A stretch of DNA of 64,000 nucleotides, from positions 186,001-250,000 of the forward strand of contig CAWFGJ010000006.1 in assembly GCA_963815355.1 (NCBI GenBank). The letters are read 5' to 3'. Positions 33,609 to 42,383 of this stretch are shown in pieces (positions within the stretch are counted from its first letter, which is position 1; each line of letters opens with the position of its first letter). The translations under genes and the position numbers were made by a program. Source of the DNA: JAPUEK01 sp963815355 (GTDB lineage: Bacteria; Pseudomonadota; Alphaproteobacteria; Rhodobacterales; Rhodobacteraceae). The notes below the pieces were generated by a model. The model worked only from the letters and a program-made list of their open reading frames with translations. It did not search any database and had not been told where the DNA came from.

Positions 33609-34503
33609 TGCTTTCGACCGCCGGCAGAGCGGGGCAATCGGCCTCGCCAATGCCCTGACGCTTGCACGATGCCAGACGCTTCTTGTCGGCCTTGGCGGCT
33701 TCTTTCGCGGCTTTCTCGGCAGCGATGGCATCCGCTTCGACCTTGGCGGCTTCTTCCTCGGCGATTGTCACCAGATCTTTTTCGCGCTGGGCGACGTTCT
33801 CTGGCGTTGCGGGAACCGCGCGGCCCCAGGCGTCGTCCATGTAAGGGCCTTCAAGCTCAAGACTTTCTTCAAGCGAGCGGACTTTGACACGCGCGCCAAG
33901 CTCGACCCGCTCATAAAGATCCATGGCGTCCTGGTTGAACAGACGGATACAACCGGCGCTGGTCGCGTGTCCGATGCTGGCGTTCTGGATCGTCCCATGG
34001 ATGCGGAACATCGAATCCCGGCCACCGCGGTACAGATACATCGCGCGCGCACCCAAGGGGTTATCCAACCCGCCGGCCAAGCCGCCTGCATATTCCGCGT
34101 AAAGGTCAGGACGCGTGCGAACCATGTTCGCAGTCGGCTGCCACGACGGCCATTTTGACTTGCGCCCGATCACACCCGACCCACGGAACGACAGCCCTTC
34201 ACGCCCGACCGCGATGGCGTAGCGCATCGCCTGACCGCCCTCCATCACATAGTAAAGCTTGCGGGCAAAGGTATCGACCACGATCGAGCCGGGGGCATCC
34301 GGGCCATTGTAGGCCACCTCGCTACGCTCCCGCCCACCGGCAAGATGGACCATTTCGACAGGCTCAATGTAGAACCCTTCGTCTTCGACGCCCTCATAGC
34401 CGGGCAGCGTCGACTGTGTGGGGGCAGCTTCTTCTTTCGGCGCGGCGCAAGCAGTCAGCAGCGTCACGCCAAGCAACGCCAAAAGGCGGAGAGGAGAATT
34501 CAT
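33595..34503 (-). CDS. L,D-transpeptidase (YkuD family) lipoprotein
   Basis: 302 residues from the ATG at 34503. Signal with lipobox RLLALLGVTLLTAC (Cys at about 19), so probably outer-membrane or periplasm anchored. The YkuD domain (about 75-215) carries VDTFARKLYYVMEGG, GREGLSFRGSG and the catalytic motif HGTIQNASIGHATSAGCIRL (His ... Ser-Ala-Gly-Cys-Ile-Arg). A basic/acidic coiled tail rich in AEKAAKEAAKADKK follows. Forms 3-3 cross-links in peptidoglycan or attaches proteins to it. Overlaps the cupin gene at the stop. Confidence 0.92.
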   Translation of the reverse strand: MNSPLRLLALLGVTLLTACAAPKEEAAPTQSTLPGYEGVEDEGFYIEPVEMVHLAGGRERSEVAYNGPDAPGSIVVDTFARKLYYVMEGGQAMRYAIAVGREGLSFRGSGVIGRKSKWPSWQPTANMVRTRPDLYAEYAGGLAGGLDNPLGARAMYLYRGGRDSMFRIHGTIQNASIGHATSAGCIRLFNQDAMDLYERVELGARVKVRSLEESLELEGPYMDDAWGRAVPATPENVAQREKDLVTIAEEEAAKVEADAIAAEKAAKEAAKADKKRLASCKRQGIGEADCPALPAVESTTTG

Positions 34504-34860
34504 CACGGGATATGTCTCTATTTGGCAGCGGAACCAAAGCACCTAGCGCGTCCAAGGCCCCGCCCGTCAAGCCCTGCCACCGCCGAAGCACCAAAGAAAC
34601 CGCCCACGTGGCCTTGCAATAACGCTTTTTCGCCCCATTTTGATCGGTCGCGTCCCGAACAACCGGTTTGGCACGTCCTTGGCCAAGCCAATCCGCTCCA
34701 ACCGGGCGGTCAAGGCCGCCAGAGACAGCATTTCAAACCGCGAAACGCCCAATCTGGCCATTTCTCCCCACCAAGGGAATCACCTGATTCCAGCAGATTC
34801 TCGGGGACAAATGCAGGAAAGAAGGGCCAAGGATTGCTCCCCGACCCTTCCGAGCCGCGC
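34504..34860. other. Intergenic region between L,D-transpeptidase and creatinase genes
   Basis: 357 bp with no supported gene. A perfect 7-bp inverted repeat GGAATCA-cc-TGATTCC lies at 34776-34791. A 64-codon minus-strand frame (34567-34761) begins with GGGGAG two bases from an ATG and sits just below this palindrome, but the protein (MARLGVSRFEMLSLAALTAR ...) has no recognised relative, so it is left unannotated. Confidence 0.5.
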
Positions 34861-36066
34861 TTAGCCGACGACGTTGAAGTCGCGGCCGAAGGGGTACTTG
34901 GTGATGTCCTCGTTCCCGTCCTCGGTGATGAACAAGATGTCGTGCTCGCGGTAGCCACCGGCCCCCGGCTGACCCTCAGGGATCGTCAGCATCGGCTCCA
35001 TTGAAATCACCATGCCCGGCTCCAACACCGTGTCGATGTCTTCGCGCAGCTCCAACCCCGCCTCACGGCCATAGTAGTGGCTCAACACGCCAAACGAATG
35101 GCCATAGCCAAAGGTCCGGAATTGCAAAACCTGATGCTCTTCAAAGAAGGTATTCAGCTTCGCCGTGACCTCTGCACAGGACGCGCCCGGCTTGAGCAGG
35201 CTCATCCCGTATTCATGCGCGGCCACGTTGATATCCCAGATCCGCTGGCTGGCAGGGTCCACTTCCCCCACGAAAAGCGTCCGCTCCAAAGCCGTGTAAT
35301 AGCCCGAAATCATCGGGAAAGTGTTCAAGCTCAGAATGTCGCCACGCTGCAATTTGCGGCTGGTCACCGGGTTGTGCGCGCCATCCGTGTTGATCCCGGA
35401 TTGGAACCAAACCCATGTGTCGCGGTATTCGGCGTCCGGAAAGCGCTTGGCGATTTCCAACTCCATCGCATCACGCCCGGCCATGGCCACGTCGATTTCC
35501 CGCACCCCGACCTTGATTGCCTCGCGGATCGCAAAGCCACCCACATCGGCGACAGCCGCGCCGTGGCGGATGATCTCCAGCTCAGCGGCAGATTTGGTCA
35601 TCCGCTGCTCCATCGTCCCGCGAGAGATATCGACACCCCGTTTGGGCTTCAGGAACGCGTTCAGCTTTTCGGATTGCACCAGCGTCAGGTGATCCGCTTC
35701 GCAGCCGATCACGGCCCCCTCGCCGGTCACCGAAAGAATTGCCCGCCAGTAATTGTCGCGCTGCCAATCGGTGTAGGTGATGTTGTCGCCGTGGCAACGC
35801 CGCCAGGGCTGGCCTGCGTCAATGCCCGCGCTGATCGTCACACTCTGCGTCGGGGTCACGACCAGCCCATAAGGCCGCCCGAATGAGCAATACAGAAAGC
35901 CCGAATAATAGGCGATGTTGTGCATCGAGGTGAACACGCAGGCCTCAACCCCATGCACCCCCATCATCTCGCGCAGGTCGGCAAGACGCGTCTCATATTC
36001 TTCGGCAGCAAAGGGCAACACGCGGTCGCCTTGGTGAAAGCGGTATTGTTGCGGACGTTCCGTCAT
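34861..36066 (-). CDS. Creatinase (creatine amidinohydrolase), M24 peptidase fold
   Basis: 401 residues, matching the roughly 400 of Pseudomonas creatinase. The pita-bread C-terminal domain contains WFQSGINTDGAHNPVTSRKL with the catalytic histidine, GDILSLNTFPMISGYYTALE, FRTFGYGHSFGVLSHYYGRE, EDIDTVLEPGMVISMEPML and GAGGYREHDIL, all close to bacterial creatinase. The N-domain has SMHNIAYYSGFLYCSFGRPY and PWRRCHGDNITYTDWQRDNY. Hydrolyses creatine to sarcosine and urea. No creatininase or sarcosine oxidase gene is adjacent, so a related M24 amidinohydrolase activity is possible. Start at 36066 with GAGGT upstream; an ATG 12 bp earlier is in frame. Confidence 0.88.
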   Translation of the reverse strand: MTERPQQYRFHQGDRVLPFAAEEYETRLADLREMMGVHGVEACVFTSMHNIAYYSGFLYCSFGRPYGLVVTPTQSVTISAGIDAGQPWRRCHGDNITYTDWQRDNYWRAILSVTGEGAVIGCEADHLTLVQSEKLNAFLKPKRGVDISRGTMEQRMTKSAAELEIIRHGAAVADVGGFAIREAIKVGVREIDVAMAGRDAMELEIAKRFPDAEYRDTWVWFQSGINTDGAHNPVTSRKLQRGDILSLNTFPMISGYYTALERTLFVGEVDPASQRIWDINVAAHEYGMSLLKPGASCAEVTAKLNTFFEEHQVLQFRTFGYGHSFGVLSHYYGREAGLELREDIDTVLEPGMVISMEPMLTIPEGQPGAGGYREHDILFITEDGNEDITKYPFGRDFNVVG

Positions 36067-36234
36067 TTCAGACCTCATGGATGGGGCCCGAGACTGGACC
36101 GGAACCCCGAAAGGTCCCGGCGTGCAGGACGAAGGCGAGCAGGCTCGCAAGCGGCGGGGTTGCCCCCTGTGACGACGCCATCGTCACGGCTCCGCGCCAT
36201 AATACACCGCGCCGAAGCGCCTGTCCATTGATAG

Positions 36235-36264
36235 CCTTGGCCCCCGCAATCGCCGGGGCCAAGG
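36235..36264. terminator. GC-rich hairpin downstream of the yghU-like gene
   Basis: CCTTGGCCCC, 10-nt loop, GGGGCCAAGG: perfect 10-bp stem 16 bp after the glutathione-transferase stop. A second small stem AGGCCG ... CGGCCT overlaps the gene end (36271-36290). No T-run follows on the minus strand, so termination efficiency is uncertain. Confidence 0.45.
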
Positions 36265-36279
36265 CGATTTAGGCCGCGT

Positions 36280-37131
36280 TCAAACGGCCTTGCCCGCAAA
36301 ATCGGCGGCTGAATGACGCTCTGGAACTTGCTCCGCGTCATCGCCCCAGTTGCGGTTCACGAATCGCCCGCGTTTTACAGCAGGCCGCGCGTCAATCGCG
36401 TCAGCCCAGCGCTTGACGTTCTTATAGATGCCCACATCCAGAAACTCGGCGGAATTCGCATAGCTGCGGCCCAGAACCATGCTGCCATACCAAGGCCAGA
36501 TTGCCATATCAGCAATAGAATACGCCTGCCCCGCCACAAAGGGCACCTCTGCCAGACGGCGATCCAACACATCCAGCTGACGCTTTGTCTCCATGGCATA
36601 GCGGTTGATCGGGTATTCCAGCTTTTCCGGCGCATAGGCAAAGAAATGGCCAAAGCCGCCGCCAAGGAACGGTGCTGACCCCATCTGCCAGAACAACCAA
36701 TTCAAAGTCTCAGCCCGCTCCGCCCCGCTTTTTGGCAAGAACGCCCCGAACTTCTCGGCCAAATGCACCATCATCGAACCGCTCTCAAACAACCGCAGCG
36801 GTTCGGTCCCGGTCAGGTCCAGCAAGGCCGGGATCTTTGAGTTCGGGTTCACCTCGACAAAGCCAGAGCCAAACTGCTCCCCCTTGCCGATATTGATAAG
36901 CCAAGCGTCATATTCGGCGGCATGGCCCGCGGCCAGCAGCTCTTCAAAGAGGATAGAGACCTTCTGGCCATTCGGGGTGGCCAGAGAATAAAGCTGAAAC
37001 GGATGCTGACCGCGCGGCAACTCCGCGTCATGGGTCGCACCTGCGATCGGGCGGTTGATACTGGCGAAATGGCCACCATTCGCGGCATCCCAAGTCCAGA
37101 CTTTGGGCGGCACATAGGGGGTGGAAGACAT
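36280..37131 (-). CDS. yghU: Glutathione-dependent disulfide-bond oxidoreductase (YghU-type GST)
   Basis: 283 residues, close throughout to E. coli YghU. Starts MSSTPYVPPKVWTWDAANGG; thioredoxin-like domain with LYSLATPNGQKVSILFEELL (about 49-68) and EVNPNSKIPALLD (about 94), then ESGSMMVHLAEKFG, NWLFWQMGSAPFLGGGFGHF (about 147) and IADMAIWPWYGS (about 210) of the helical GST domain. YghU-type enzymes bind two glutathiones and reduce disulfides and organic peroxides. It lies 213 bp upstream of the creatinase gene on the same strand. A small stem AGGGC-ggcatt-GCCCT lies just upstream at 37146-37161. Confidence 0.93.
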   Translation of the reverse strand: MSSTPYVPPKVWTWDAANGGHFASINRPIAGATHDAELPRGQHPFQLYSLATPNGQKVSILFEELLAAGHAAEYDAWLINIGKGEQFGSGFVEVNPNSKIPALLDLTGTEPLRLFESGSMMVHLAEKFGAFLPKSGAERAETLNWLFWQMGSAPFLGGGFGHFFAYAPEKLEYPINRYAMETKRQLDVLDRRLAEVPFVAGQAYSIADMAIWPWYGSMVLGRSYANSAEFLDVGIYKNVKRWADAIDARPAVKRGRFVNRNWGDDAEQVPERHSAADFAGKAV

Positions 37132-37321
37132 CGGATAATCCTTTTAGGGCGGCATTGCCCTTAGGCGCTGAAAGCTATGCAACATCGTCCAACGCTTCAA
37201 TGCCCCCGCCCGCACAATCCCCCCCTCATCACCGCACAATCACTCCAATGGCCCGCAAAACCGCACCCCCCACACATGGCAAAGACGCGCGCCTCCCCCC
37301 TCTGCAGCACGACCAAACCCG

Positions 37322-37353
37322 TTCATCTTGGCAAAAATACTCCCGCCGGAGGC
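37322..37353 (-). repeat. 32-bp dispersed terminator-like repeat, copy 3 (next to RAYT)
   Basis: Same 32 bp as at 23774-23805: plus strand TTCATCTTGGCAAAAATACT then CCCGCCGGAGGC. It lies 8 bp beyond the stop of the RAYT gene, and on that gene's strand reads as a hairpin with a T-run. Confidence 0.9.
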
Positions 37354-37361
37354 ACCCACGC

Positions 37362-37865
37362 TCAACACAGCACAGGCGCGGCAGGCAAAGGCGCTTGGTC
37401 AAGGCGGGGGCGCCGCGCGAAAGAGGAATAGGGCCAGTGCAGAGGGTCATCGACCAGACCGTGCCGCACCGGGTCCATCCAACATCCTCGCAAATGCTGC
37501 GCAAAATCATCCGTGCCGCGCAACGGATGCGCCCAAAGCCGGCGCATCCAGATGCCCCGGCCCCGATGACCAGTCGCGCCGTCCCCCTCGGTTCCGGCAG
37601 ACAGCGCCGCCGAGAACCGCGACTTGATAAGCCGCCAGCGGGCGGTGTGGTCGTCGTCCCCTTCAGGCAAGGTCCAGATCGTGTGCAGGTGATCCGGCAA
37701 GATCACAAACGCATCAATCCTGAACGGCCGCTCTGCACGGGTCATTTGCACCGCGCGACGCAGCCGGTCGATCTCGCGGATCAGCAAATCGTCCCCCCGG
37801 CGCTCCAGCGAGACGGTGAAGAAGAGAGAGGGTGTCCGGGTTTCGGGGCGTGATGAGATGTCCAT
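37362..37865 (-). CDS. REP-associated tyrosine transposase-like protein (RAYT)
   Basis: 167 residues. RAYT/IS200-like fold: LFFTVSLERRGDDLL near the N-terminus, the HUH motif in FVILPDHLHTIWTLPEGDDD (His-Leu-His, about 59-61), RWRLIKSRF, WMRRLWAHPLRGTDDFAQHL and C-terminal DPVRHGLVDDPLHWPYSSF. The segment that in most RAYTs reads Y-I-x-x-N-P-V here is GCWMDPV, so the nucleophilic tyrosine appears to be lost. RAYTs are single-copy nucleases acting on palindromic REP repeats; a candidate REP unit lies 8 bp downstream. Probably decaying or domesticated. Confidence 0.85.
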   Translation of the reverse strand: MDISSRPETRTPSLFFTVSLERRGDDLLIREIDRLRRAVQMTRAERPFRIDAFVILPDHLHTIWTLPEGDDDHTARWRLIKSRFSAALSAGTEGDGATGHRGRGIWMRRLWAHPLRGTDDFAQHLRGCWMDPVRHGLVDDPLHWPYSSFARRPRLDQAPLPAAPVLC

Positions 37866-38097
37866 TTACTCAGCCTGCCACAAAACAGGTTAACCGCCCG
37901 TTACCCAAACTCTTCGCCGCCCCGCCGTCCCGGCACAGATCTCAGCCACGTGACATCCGCGCGCGACATAGACGCCTCCACCCCGCCACCCCCGCGCCAA
38001 AACCACCCCGATCACTGCAGCGCTTTGCATTTCCGACGCTCCAATGCTTTGATCGCACCCTCGGGCGAATGCCCTCCCCCTGACTTAGGATGACCCC

Positions 38098-39081
38098 ATG
38101 CAACCGGGCGCGCGCAATCTGATCACCGATGTCGCTGGGCTTCGCGTTGGCAATGCCGAGGACAGCCGTTTGCGCTCTGGCGCGACGGTTCTGGTCGCGG
38201 ACAAGCCATTTACGGCGGCGGTCAGCGTGATGGGCGGCGCGCCGGGCACGCGGGAAACCGATCTGCTGGCCCCCGACAAGCTGGTGCAAGAGGTGGATGC
38301 ATTAGTGCTGTCGGGCGGATCGGCTTTTGGGCTGGATGCGTGCTCCGGTGTTGCCGATTGCCTGCGCGCGGCAGGACGCGGCTTTGCCGTGGGTGATCAG
38401 CGCGTGCCAATCGTCCCCGGTGCGATCCTGTTCGACCTGCTGAACGGCGGGGACAAAGGCTGGCAACGCAACCCCTACGCCGATCTGGGCCGCGCCGCCT
38501 ATGCCGCCGCCCGGCCCGATTTTGCGCTGGGATCGACAGGAGCCGGCTTTGGCGCACTGACCGGCGATTGGAAGGGCGGGCTTGGATCGGCCTCTTGCCG
38601 TCTGGACAGTGGTATCACCGTGGGGGCCTTGGTGGCAGTCAACGCGCTTGGCTCGGCCACTACGGCGGACGGCCACTTTTGGGCGGCCCCGTGGGAGTTA
38701 GGGGCAGAATTCGGCGGTCGCGGCATCAGCCCTTGGCCCGCCGCCACCGAAGATCCCCTGCCCCGCAAACGCATGGGTGAGGCGACGACCATCGCCATCG
38801 TCGCAACCGATGCCGGCCTGACGCAGGCACAGGCGCAGCGCATGGCCGTGGCGGCCCATGACGGCATGGCGCGGGCGCTGGTGCCTTCGCACACGCCTCT
38901 GGACGGCGATCTGGTCTTTGGGGTGGCAACGGCGGCTTTGGTCATGGCGGACCCGATGACCGACACATTTCAGATCGGCCATGCCGCCGCATGCTGTCTG
39001 GCTCGGGCCATCGCGCGGGCGGTCTATCTGGCGCAGGGCTTACCGGGTGATCTGCAACCAAATTGGGCAAGCGCGCATTAG
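38098..39081 (+). CDS. P1 (S58, DmpA-like) family peptidase
   Basis: 327 residues starting MQPGARNLITDVAGLRVGNAED, the typical start. Landmarks: VMGGAPGTRETDLLAP (about 44), ALVLSGGSAFGLDACSGVA (about 68), VPIVPGAILFDL (about 102), STGAGFGALTGDWKGGLGSA (about 149), SGITVGALVAVNALGSAT (about 173). Members are N-terminal-nucleophile aminopeptidases that self-cleave into two chains (DmpA, BapA). Substrate unknown, possibly beta- or D-amino-acid peptides. Stand-alone gene with a weak GGA ribosome site. Confidence 0.88.
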   Translation: MQPGARNLITDVAGLRVGNAEDSRLRSGATVLVADKPFTAAVSVMGGAPGTRETDLLAPDKLVQEVDALVLSGGSAFGLDACSGVADCLRAAGRGFAVGDQRVPIVPGAILFDLLNGGDKGWQRNPYADLGRAAYAAARPDFALGSTGAGFGALTGDWKGGLGSASCRLDSGITVGALVAVNALGSATTADGHFWAAPWELGAEFGGRGISPWPAATEDPLPRKRMGEATTIAIVATDAGLTQAQAQRMAVAAHDGMARALVPSHTPLDGDLVFGVATAALVMADPMTDTFQIGHAAACCLARAIARAVYLAQGLPGDLQPNWASAH

Positions 39082-39086
39082 ATGGC

Positions 39087-39527
39087 CTACCAGCGGCCCA
39101 GCGCCGCCTCATCCTCATCCCGCGCAGCGACCCAGTCTGCCCCGGAAACCGTGCTCTCTTTCTTCCAGAACGGGGCGCGGGATTTCAGGTAATCCATCAG
39201 GAACTCGGCGGCCTCAAAGGCTGCCGCCCGGTGGCGCGCCGCGGTGGCCACCATCATGATCGGCTCTCCGCCCTCCAGCCGCCCAAAGCGGTGGATGACC
39301 AGCGCATCGACAAGCGACCAGCGGGCCATGGCCTCATCCATCATGGCCGAAATGGCCTTTTCGGTCATGCCGGGATAGTGCTCAATCTCCATCGCCGACA
39401 GGTCGCCACCATTGTCGCGCACCAACCCGGTGAAGGTTACAACCGCCCCTGCCCCGCCCACTGCCGCGACAAAGGCGTTGCTCTGCGCGCCAAGGTCAAA
39501 CGGCTCGGCCTGAACGGACAGCCTCAT
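39087..39527 (-). CDS. moaE: Molybdopterin synthase catalytic subunit
   Basis: 146 residues. VVTFTGLVRDNGGDLSAMEIEHYPGM (family core, written here in full as a landmark split at TFTGLVRDN and MEIEHYPGM), VIHRFGRLEGGEPIMMV (about 79) and the catalytic lysine stretch YLKSRAPFWKKE (about 113-124). With MoaD it inserts two sulfurs into precursor Z to make molybdopterin. One base after the moaD stop; useful for the Mo formate dehydrogenase 6 kb away. Confidence 0.95.
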   Translation of the reverse strand: MRLSVQAEPFDLGAQSNAFVAAVGGAGAVVTFTGLVRDNGGDLSAMEIEHYPGMTEKAISAMMDEAMARWSLVDALVIHRFGRLEGGEPIMMVATAARHRAAAFEAAEFLMDYLKSRAPFWKKESTVSGADWVAARDEDEAALGRW

Positions 39528-39528
39528 C

Positions 39529-39777
39529 TCAGCCCCCCGTCATCGGCGGAAAGAACGCCACTTCCCGCACCCCCGCCAAAGGCGCATCAAACGTGGACAG
39601 CTCTTGATCCAGCGCCACCCGGAGTGAGTCCAGATCCGCGAAGGCCAACGCATACCGCTCTTCGCGCGCGCTCAGTTCCGCAATCAGATCGCTGACAGTC
39701 ACAGCCCCGGTTTCCAGCGTTTCGCGTGGCAGGCCGATACGTTCGCGCACCCACGCAAAGTAAAGCACCGTAATCAT
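39529..39777 (-). CDS. moaD: Molybdopterin synthase sulfur carrier subunit
   Basis: 82 residues from the ATG at 39777, which overlaps the pgsA stop by ATGA. Ubiquitin-like fold starting MITVLYFAWVRERIGLPRET and ending in the obligatory Gly-Gly (FFPPMTGG), which is adenylated by MoeB and thiocarboxylated. Donor of sulfur to MoaE. The operon uvrC-pgsA-moaD-moaE is widespread in alphaproteobacteria. Confidence 0.94.
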   Translation of the reverse strand: MITVLYFAWVRERIGLPRETLETGAVTVSDLIAELSAREERYALAFADLDSLRVALDQELSTFDAPLAGVREVAFFPPMTGG

Positions 39778-40439
39778 TTGTCTTCCCGCAAGAATGGCAG
39801 CGCTTTGCGGAAGTATTCGACCCCGGTCATCGCTGTCAGAACGGCGGCAATCCAGATCAGCACCAGCCCCGCATCCCCCGCGACCGAGGCGCAATCGCGC
39901 CGCCCGCAAGCCCGGATGGGGTCTTTCAGACCGGCGACCACGGCGTCGGCATATTGGTCAGGCGTCATGCCCTGCATCTCAACGCCGTTCAGATACTCCA
40001 GCCCGGTCCCCAGAAACAGCACGGCAATCGCCACCATTTGCGCCGTTGTTTTCCACTTGGCCAGCTTGGTCACCTTCAACGTGCCAGACTTCGCGCCCAA
40101 GAACTCACGCAAACCGGAAACGAACACTTCGCGGAACAAAATGATCGTTGCAGGCAGGATCAGCCAGGCGTTCATGCCGTTATATCCGGTGATCACCATG
40201 ATCGCGATGACCACCATCGCCTTGTCGGCAATCGGGTCCAGCATCGCGCCGAACTTCGATTCCTGCTTCCACAACCGGGCAAGGTAGCCGTCAAACCAAT
40301 CGGTGATCGCGGCCCCCACAAACAGGCTTAACGCGAACCAGTCGGCCCAAGGGCGGTGGAAATACAGGAACATCACAGCCACGCCGGGTGCTGCCAGCAG
40401 TCTGAGGAAGGTCAGGGTGTTGGGAATATTCCAGATCAT
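39774..40439 (-). CDS. pgsA: CDP-diacylglycerol--glycerol-3-phosphate 3-phosphatidyltransferase
   Basis: 221 residues with about 5-6 membrane helices. Starts MIWNIPNTLTFLRLLAAPG. The CDP-alcohol phosphotransferase signature spans DGYLARLWKQESKFGAMLDP then IADK (D-G-x2-A-R-x8-G-x3-D-x3-D), about residues 49-71. Makes phosphatidylglycerol phosphate in the inner membrane. Located 66 bp after uvrC, overlapping moaD. Confidence 0.94.
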   Translation of the reverse strand: MIWNIPNTLTFLRLLAAPGVAVMFLYFHRPWADWFALSLFVGAAITDWFDGYLARLWKQESKFGAMLDPIADKAMVVIAIMVITGYNGMNAWLILPATIILFREVFVSGLREFLGAKSGTLKVTKLAKWKTTAQMVAIAVLFLGTGLEYLNGVEMQGMTPDQYADAVVAGLKDPIRACGRRDCASVAGDAGLVLIWIAAVLTAMTGVEYFRKALPFLREDK

Positions 40440-40505
40440 GTGAAAGTCCTAGCCCATCCGAAGAAGGGCGGAAAGACCTTCTGTGCCCAAGCGGGCGAGA
40501 AGCGC

Positions 40506-42383
40506 CTAGCTTCGCGTATTGAAGAAATCGTGGATCGTCTTAGCCATCGCTTCGGAAATGCCATCCACCGCCGTCAGATCGGCAAGCCCGGCACGGCTGA
40601 CCGCTTTGGCGCTGCCAAAATGCGCAAGCAGGGCGCGCTTACGGGTTGCGCCCACGCCCGGCACATCATCCAGCGGTGTAAGGCCAATCGCTTTGGCGCG
40701 TTTGGCCCGGTGCGCACCAATCGCCCAGCGGTGCGCCTCATCCCGCAGACGTTGCACGAAATACAGCACCGGGTCATTGCGCTGCAGGGCAAACGCGGGC
40801 TCGCCGATCCGGTAGAACTCTTCCTTGCCGTGGTCACGATCCACGCCCTTGGCGACGCCGACCATGGCGATGTCTTCCACCCCCAACTCGGCCATGATCC
40901 CGGCCACCGCCGAAACCTGCCCCGCCCCGCCGTCAATCAGCAGCAGGTCAGGCCACGCGTCGCTTTTGCGTTCCGGGTCTTCCTTCAGCAACCGTTCAAA
41001 CCGCCGGGTCAGCACCTCTTTCATCATGCCAAAGTCATCAGAGTTGGCACCGGCGTCGGATTTGATGTTGAACTTGCGATACTGGCTTTTCAGGAACCCT
41101 TCGGCCCCCGCAACGATCATACCACCCACCGCATTGGTGCCTTGGATGTGCGAGTTGTCATAGACCTCGATCCGCGTCGGCGGCGCATCCAGATCGAACG
41201 CTTCGGCCAAACCGGCCAGCAACTTGTTTTGGGTTGAGCTTTCGGCCATCCGCCGCGCCAGACTTTCGCGGGCATTTCGTGCGGCGTTCTCCACCAGTTC
41301 CGCCTTTTCGCCCCGCAGCGGAACGGCCAGTTCGACCTTGCGCCCGGCGCGTGCGCTGAGCGCCTCGGTCACCAGATCCGGGTTTTCGACCGGATGGGAT
41401 AACAGCAGCAGCCGCGGCGGCTCCTTGTCGTCGTAGAACTGGGCAAGGAAGGCTTCCATGATTTCCGGCGCATCTGCCCCCGAGCCGGTTCTGGGGTAGA
41501 AATCGCGGTTCCCCCAGCTTTGGTTCGCGCGGATAAAGAAGACCTGCACGCATGCCTGCCCGCCCTCCAGATGCAGCGCCACCACATCCGCCTCGGCCAC
41601 CCCGCGCGGGTTGATACCTTGGCCCTGCTGCACCTGCGTCAGCGCCTTGATCCGGTCGCGCAACGCGGCCGCGCGCTCAAACTCCATCGCCTCTGATGCC
41701 TCGGACATGGCCTTGGCAAGATCGGCCTGCACGGTTGTCGTCTTGCCTTCCAGAAACCGCTCGGCATCCGCGACCAGCCGCGCATAGTCCGCCGCATCCA
41801 CCTTGCCAACGCAGGGCGCGGCACAACGCTTGATCTGAAACTGCAGGCAGGGCCGCGTGCGCCCTTCAAACATGCTGTCCGAACAGTTGCGCAGCAAGAA
41901 CACCTTCTGCAGCTGATTAAGCGTACGGTTGACGGCCCCCGCACTGGCAAAGGGTCCAAAATAACTGCCCTTTTCAGACTTCTTGCCGCGGTGCTTCTTA
42001 AGCTGCGGAAAGGCGTGCTCTTTGCCAATCAGGATATTCGGAAATGACTTGTCGTCGCGCAGCAGCACGTTGTAGCGCGGCTTTAGCTGCTTGATCAGGT
42101 TTTGTTCCAGCAAGAGCGCCTCAAGCTCTGTCCGCGTCGTCAGGAACATCATTGACGCCGTCTCATGGATCATCCGCGCGATCCGCCCCGAATGGCCCGT
42201 GGGCCGGGCATAGTTCGACACCCGCGCGCGCAGGTTATTTGCCTTGCCGACATACAGCACTTCAGACGCCGCGTTCAGCATCCGGTAGACGCCAGGCGAG
42301 CTGTCCAGGGTCTTCAACTGCGCCTGAATAACCTCTTGCCCGGTCGCAATCGGCTTGGGTGTGTCAGACGGAAGATCGGTCAT
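40506..42383 (-). CDS. uvrC: Excinuclease ABC subunit C
   Basis: 625 residues. GIY-YIG nuclease domain: DSSPGVYRMLNAASEVLYVG then KANNLRARVSNYAR (about 28-62). Cysteine patch RPCLQFQIKRCAAPCVG (about 177). UVR domain with MSEASEAMEFERAAALRDRI (about 225-245). RNase-H-like 3' domain with IEVYDNSHIQGTNAVGGMIV (about 405-424), and C-terminal helix-hairpin-helix repeats (LTPLDDVPGVGATRKRALL, and LADLTAVDGISEAMAKTI). Makes both incisions in nucleotide excision repair. Confidence 0.96.
   Translation of the reverse strand: MTDLPSDTPKPIATGQEVIQAQLKTLDSSPGVYRMLNAASEVLYVGKANNLRARVSNYARPTGHSGRIARMIHETASMMFLTTRTELEALLLEQNLIKQLKPRYNVLLRDDKSFPNILIGKEHAFPQLKKHRGKKSEKGSYFGPFASAGAVNRTLNQLQKVFLLRNCSDSMFEGRTRPCLQFQIKRCAAPCVGKVDAADYARLVADAERFLEGKTTTVQADLAKAMSEASEAMEFERAAALRDRIKALTQVQQGQGINPRGVAEADVVALHLEGGQACVQVFFIRANQSWGNRDFYPRTGSGADAPEIMEAFLAQFYDDKEPPRLLLLSHPVENPDLVTEALSARAGRKVELAVPLRGEKAELVENAARNARESLARRMAESSTQNKLLAGLAEAFDLDAPPTRIEVYDNSHIQGTNAVGGMIVAGAEGFLKSQYRKFNIKSDAGANSDDFGMMKEVLTRRFERLLKEDPERKSDAWPDLLLIDGGAGQVSAVAGIMAELGVEDIAMVGVAKGVDRDHGKEEFYRIGEPAFALQRNDPVLYFVQRLRDEAHRWAIGAHRAKRAKAIGLTPLDDVPGVGATRKRALLAHFGSAKAVSRAGLADLTAVDGISEAMAKTIHDFFNTRS

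Noticed and set aside
34567..34761. 64-codon minus-strand frame with GGGGAG near its ATG
   Set aside because: Spacing to the start is only 2 nt and the protein resembles nothing; kept as a note in the intergenic entry.
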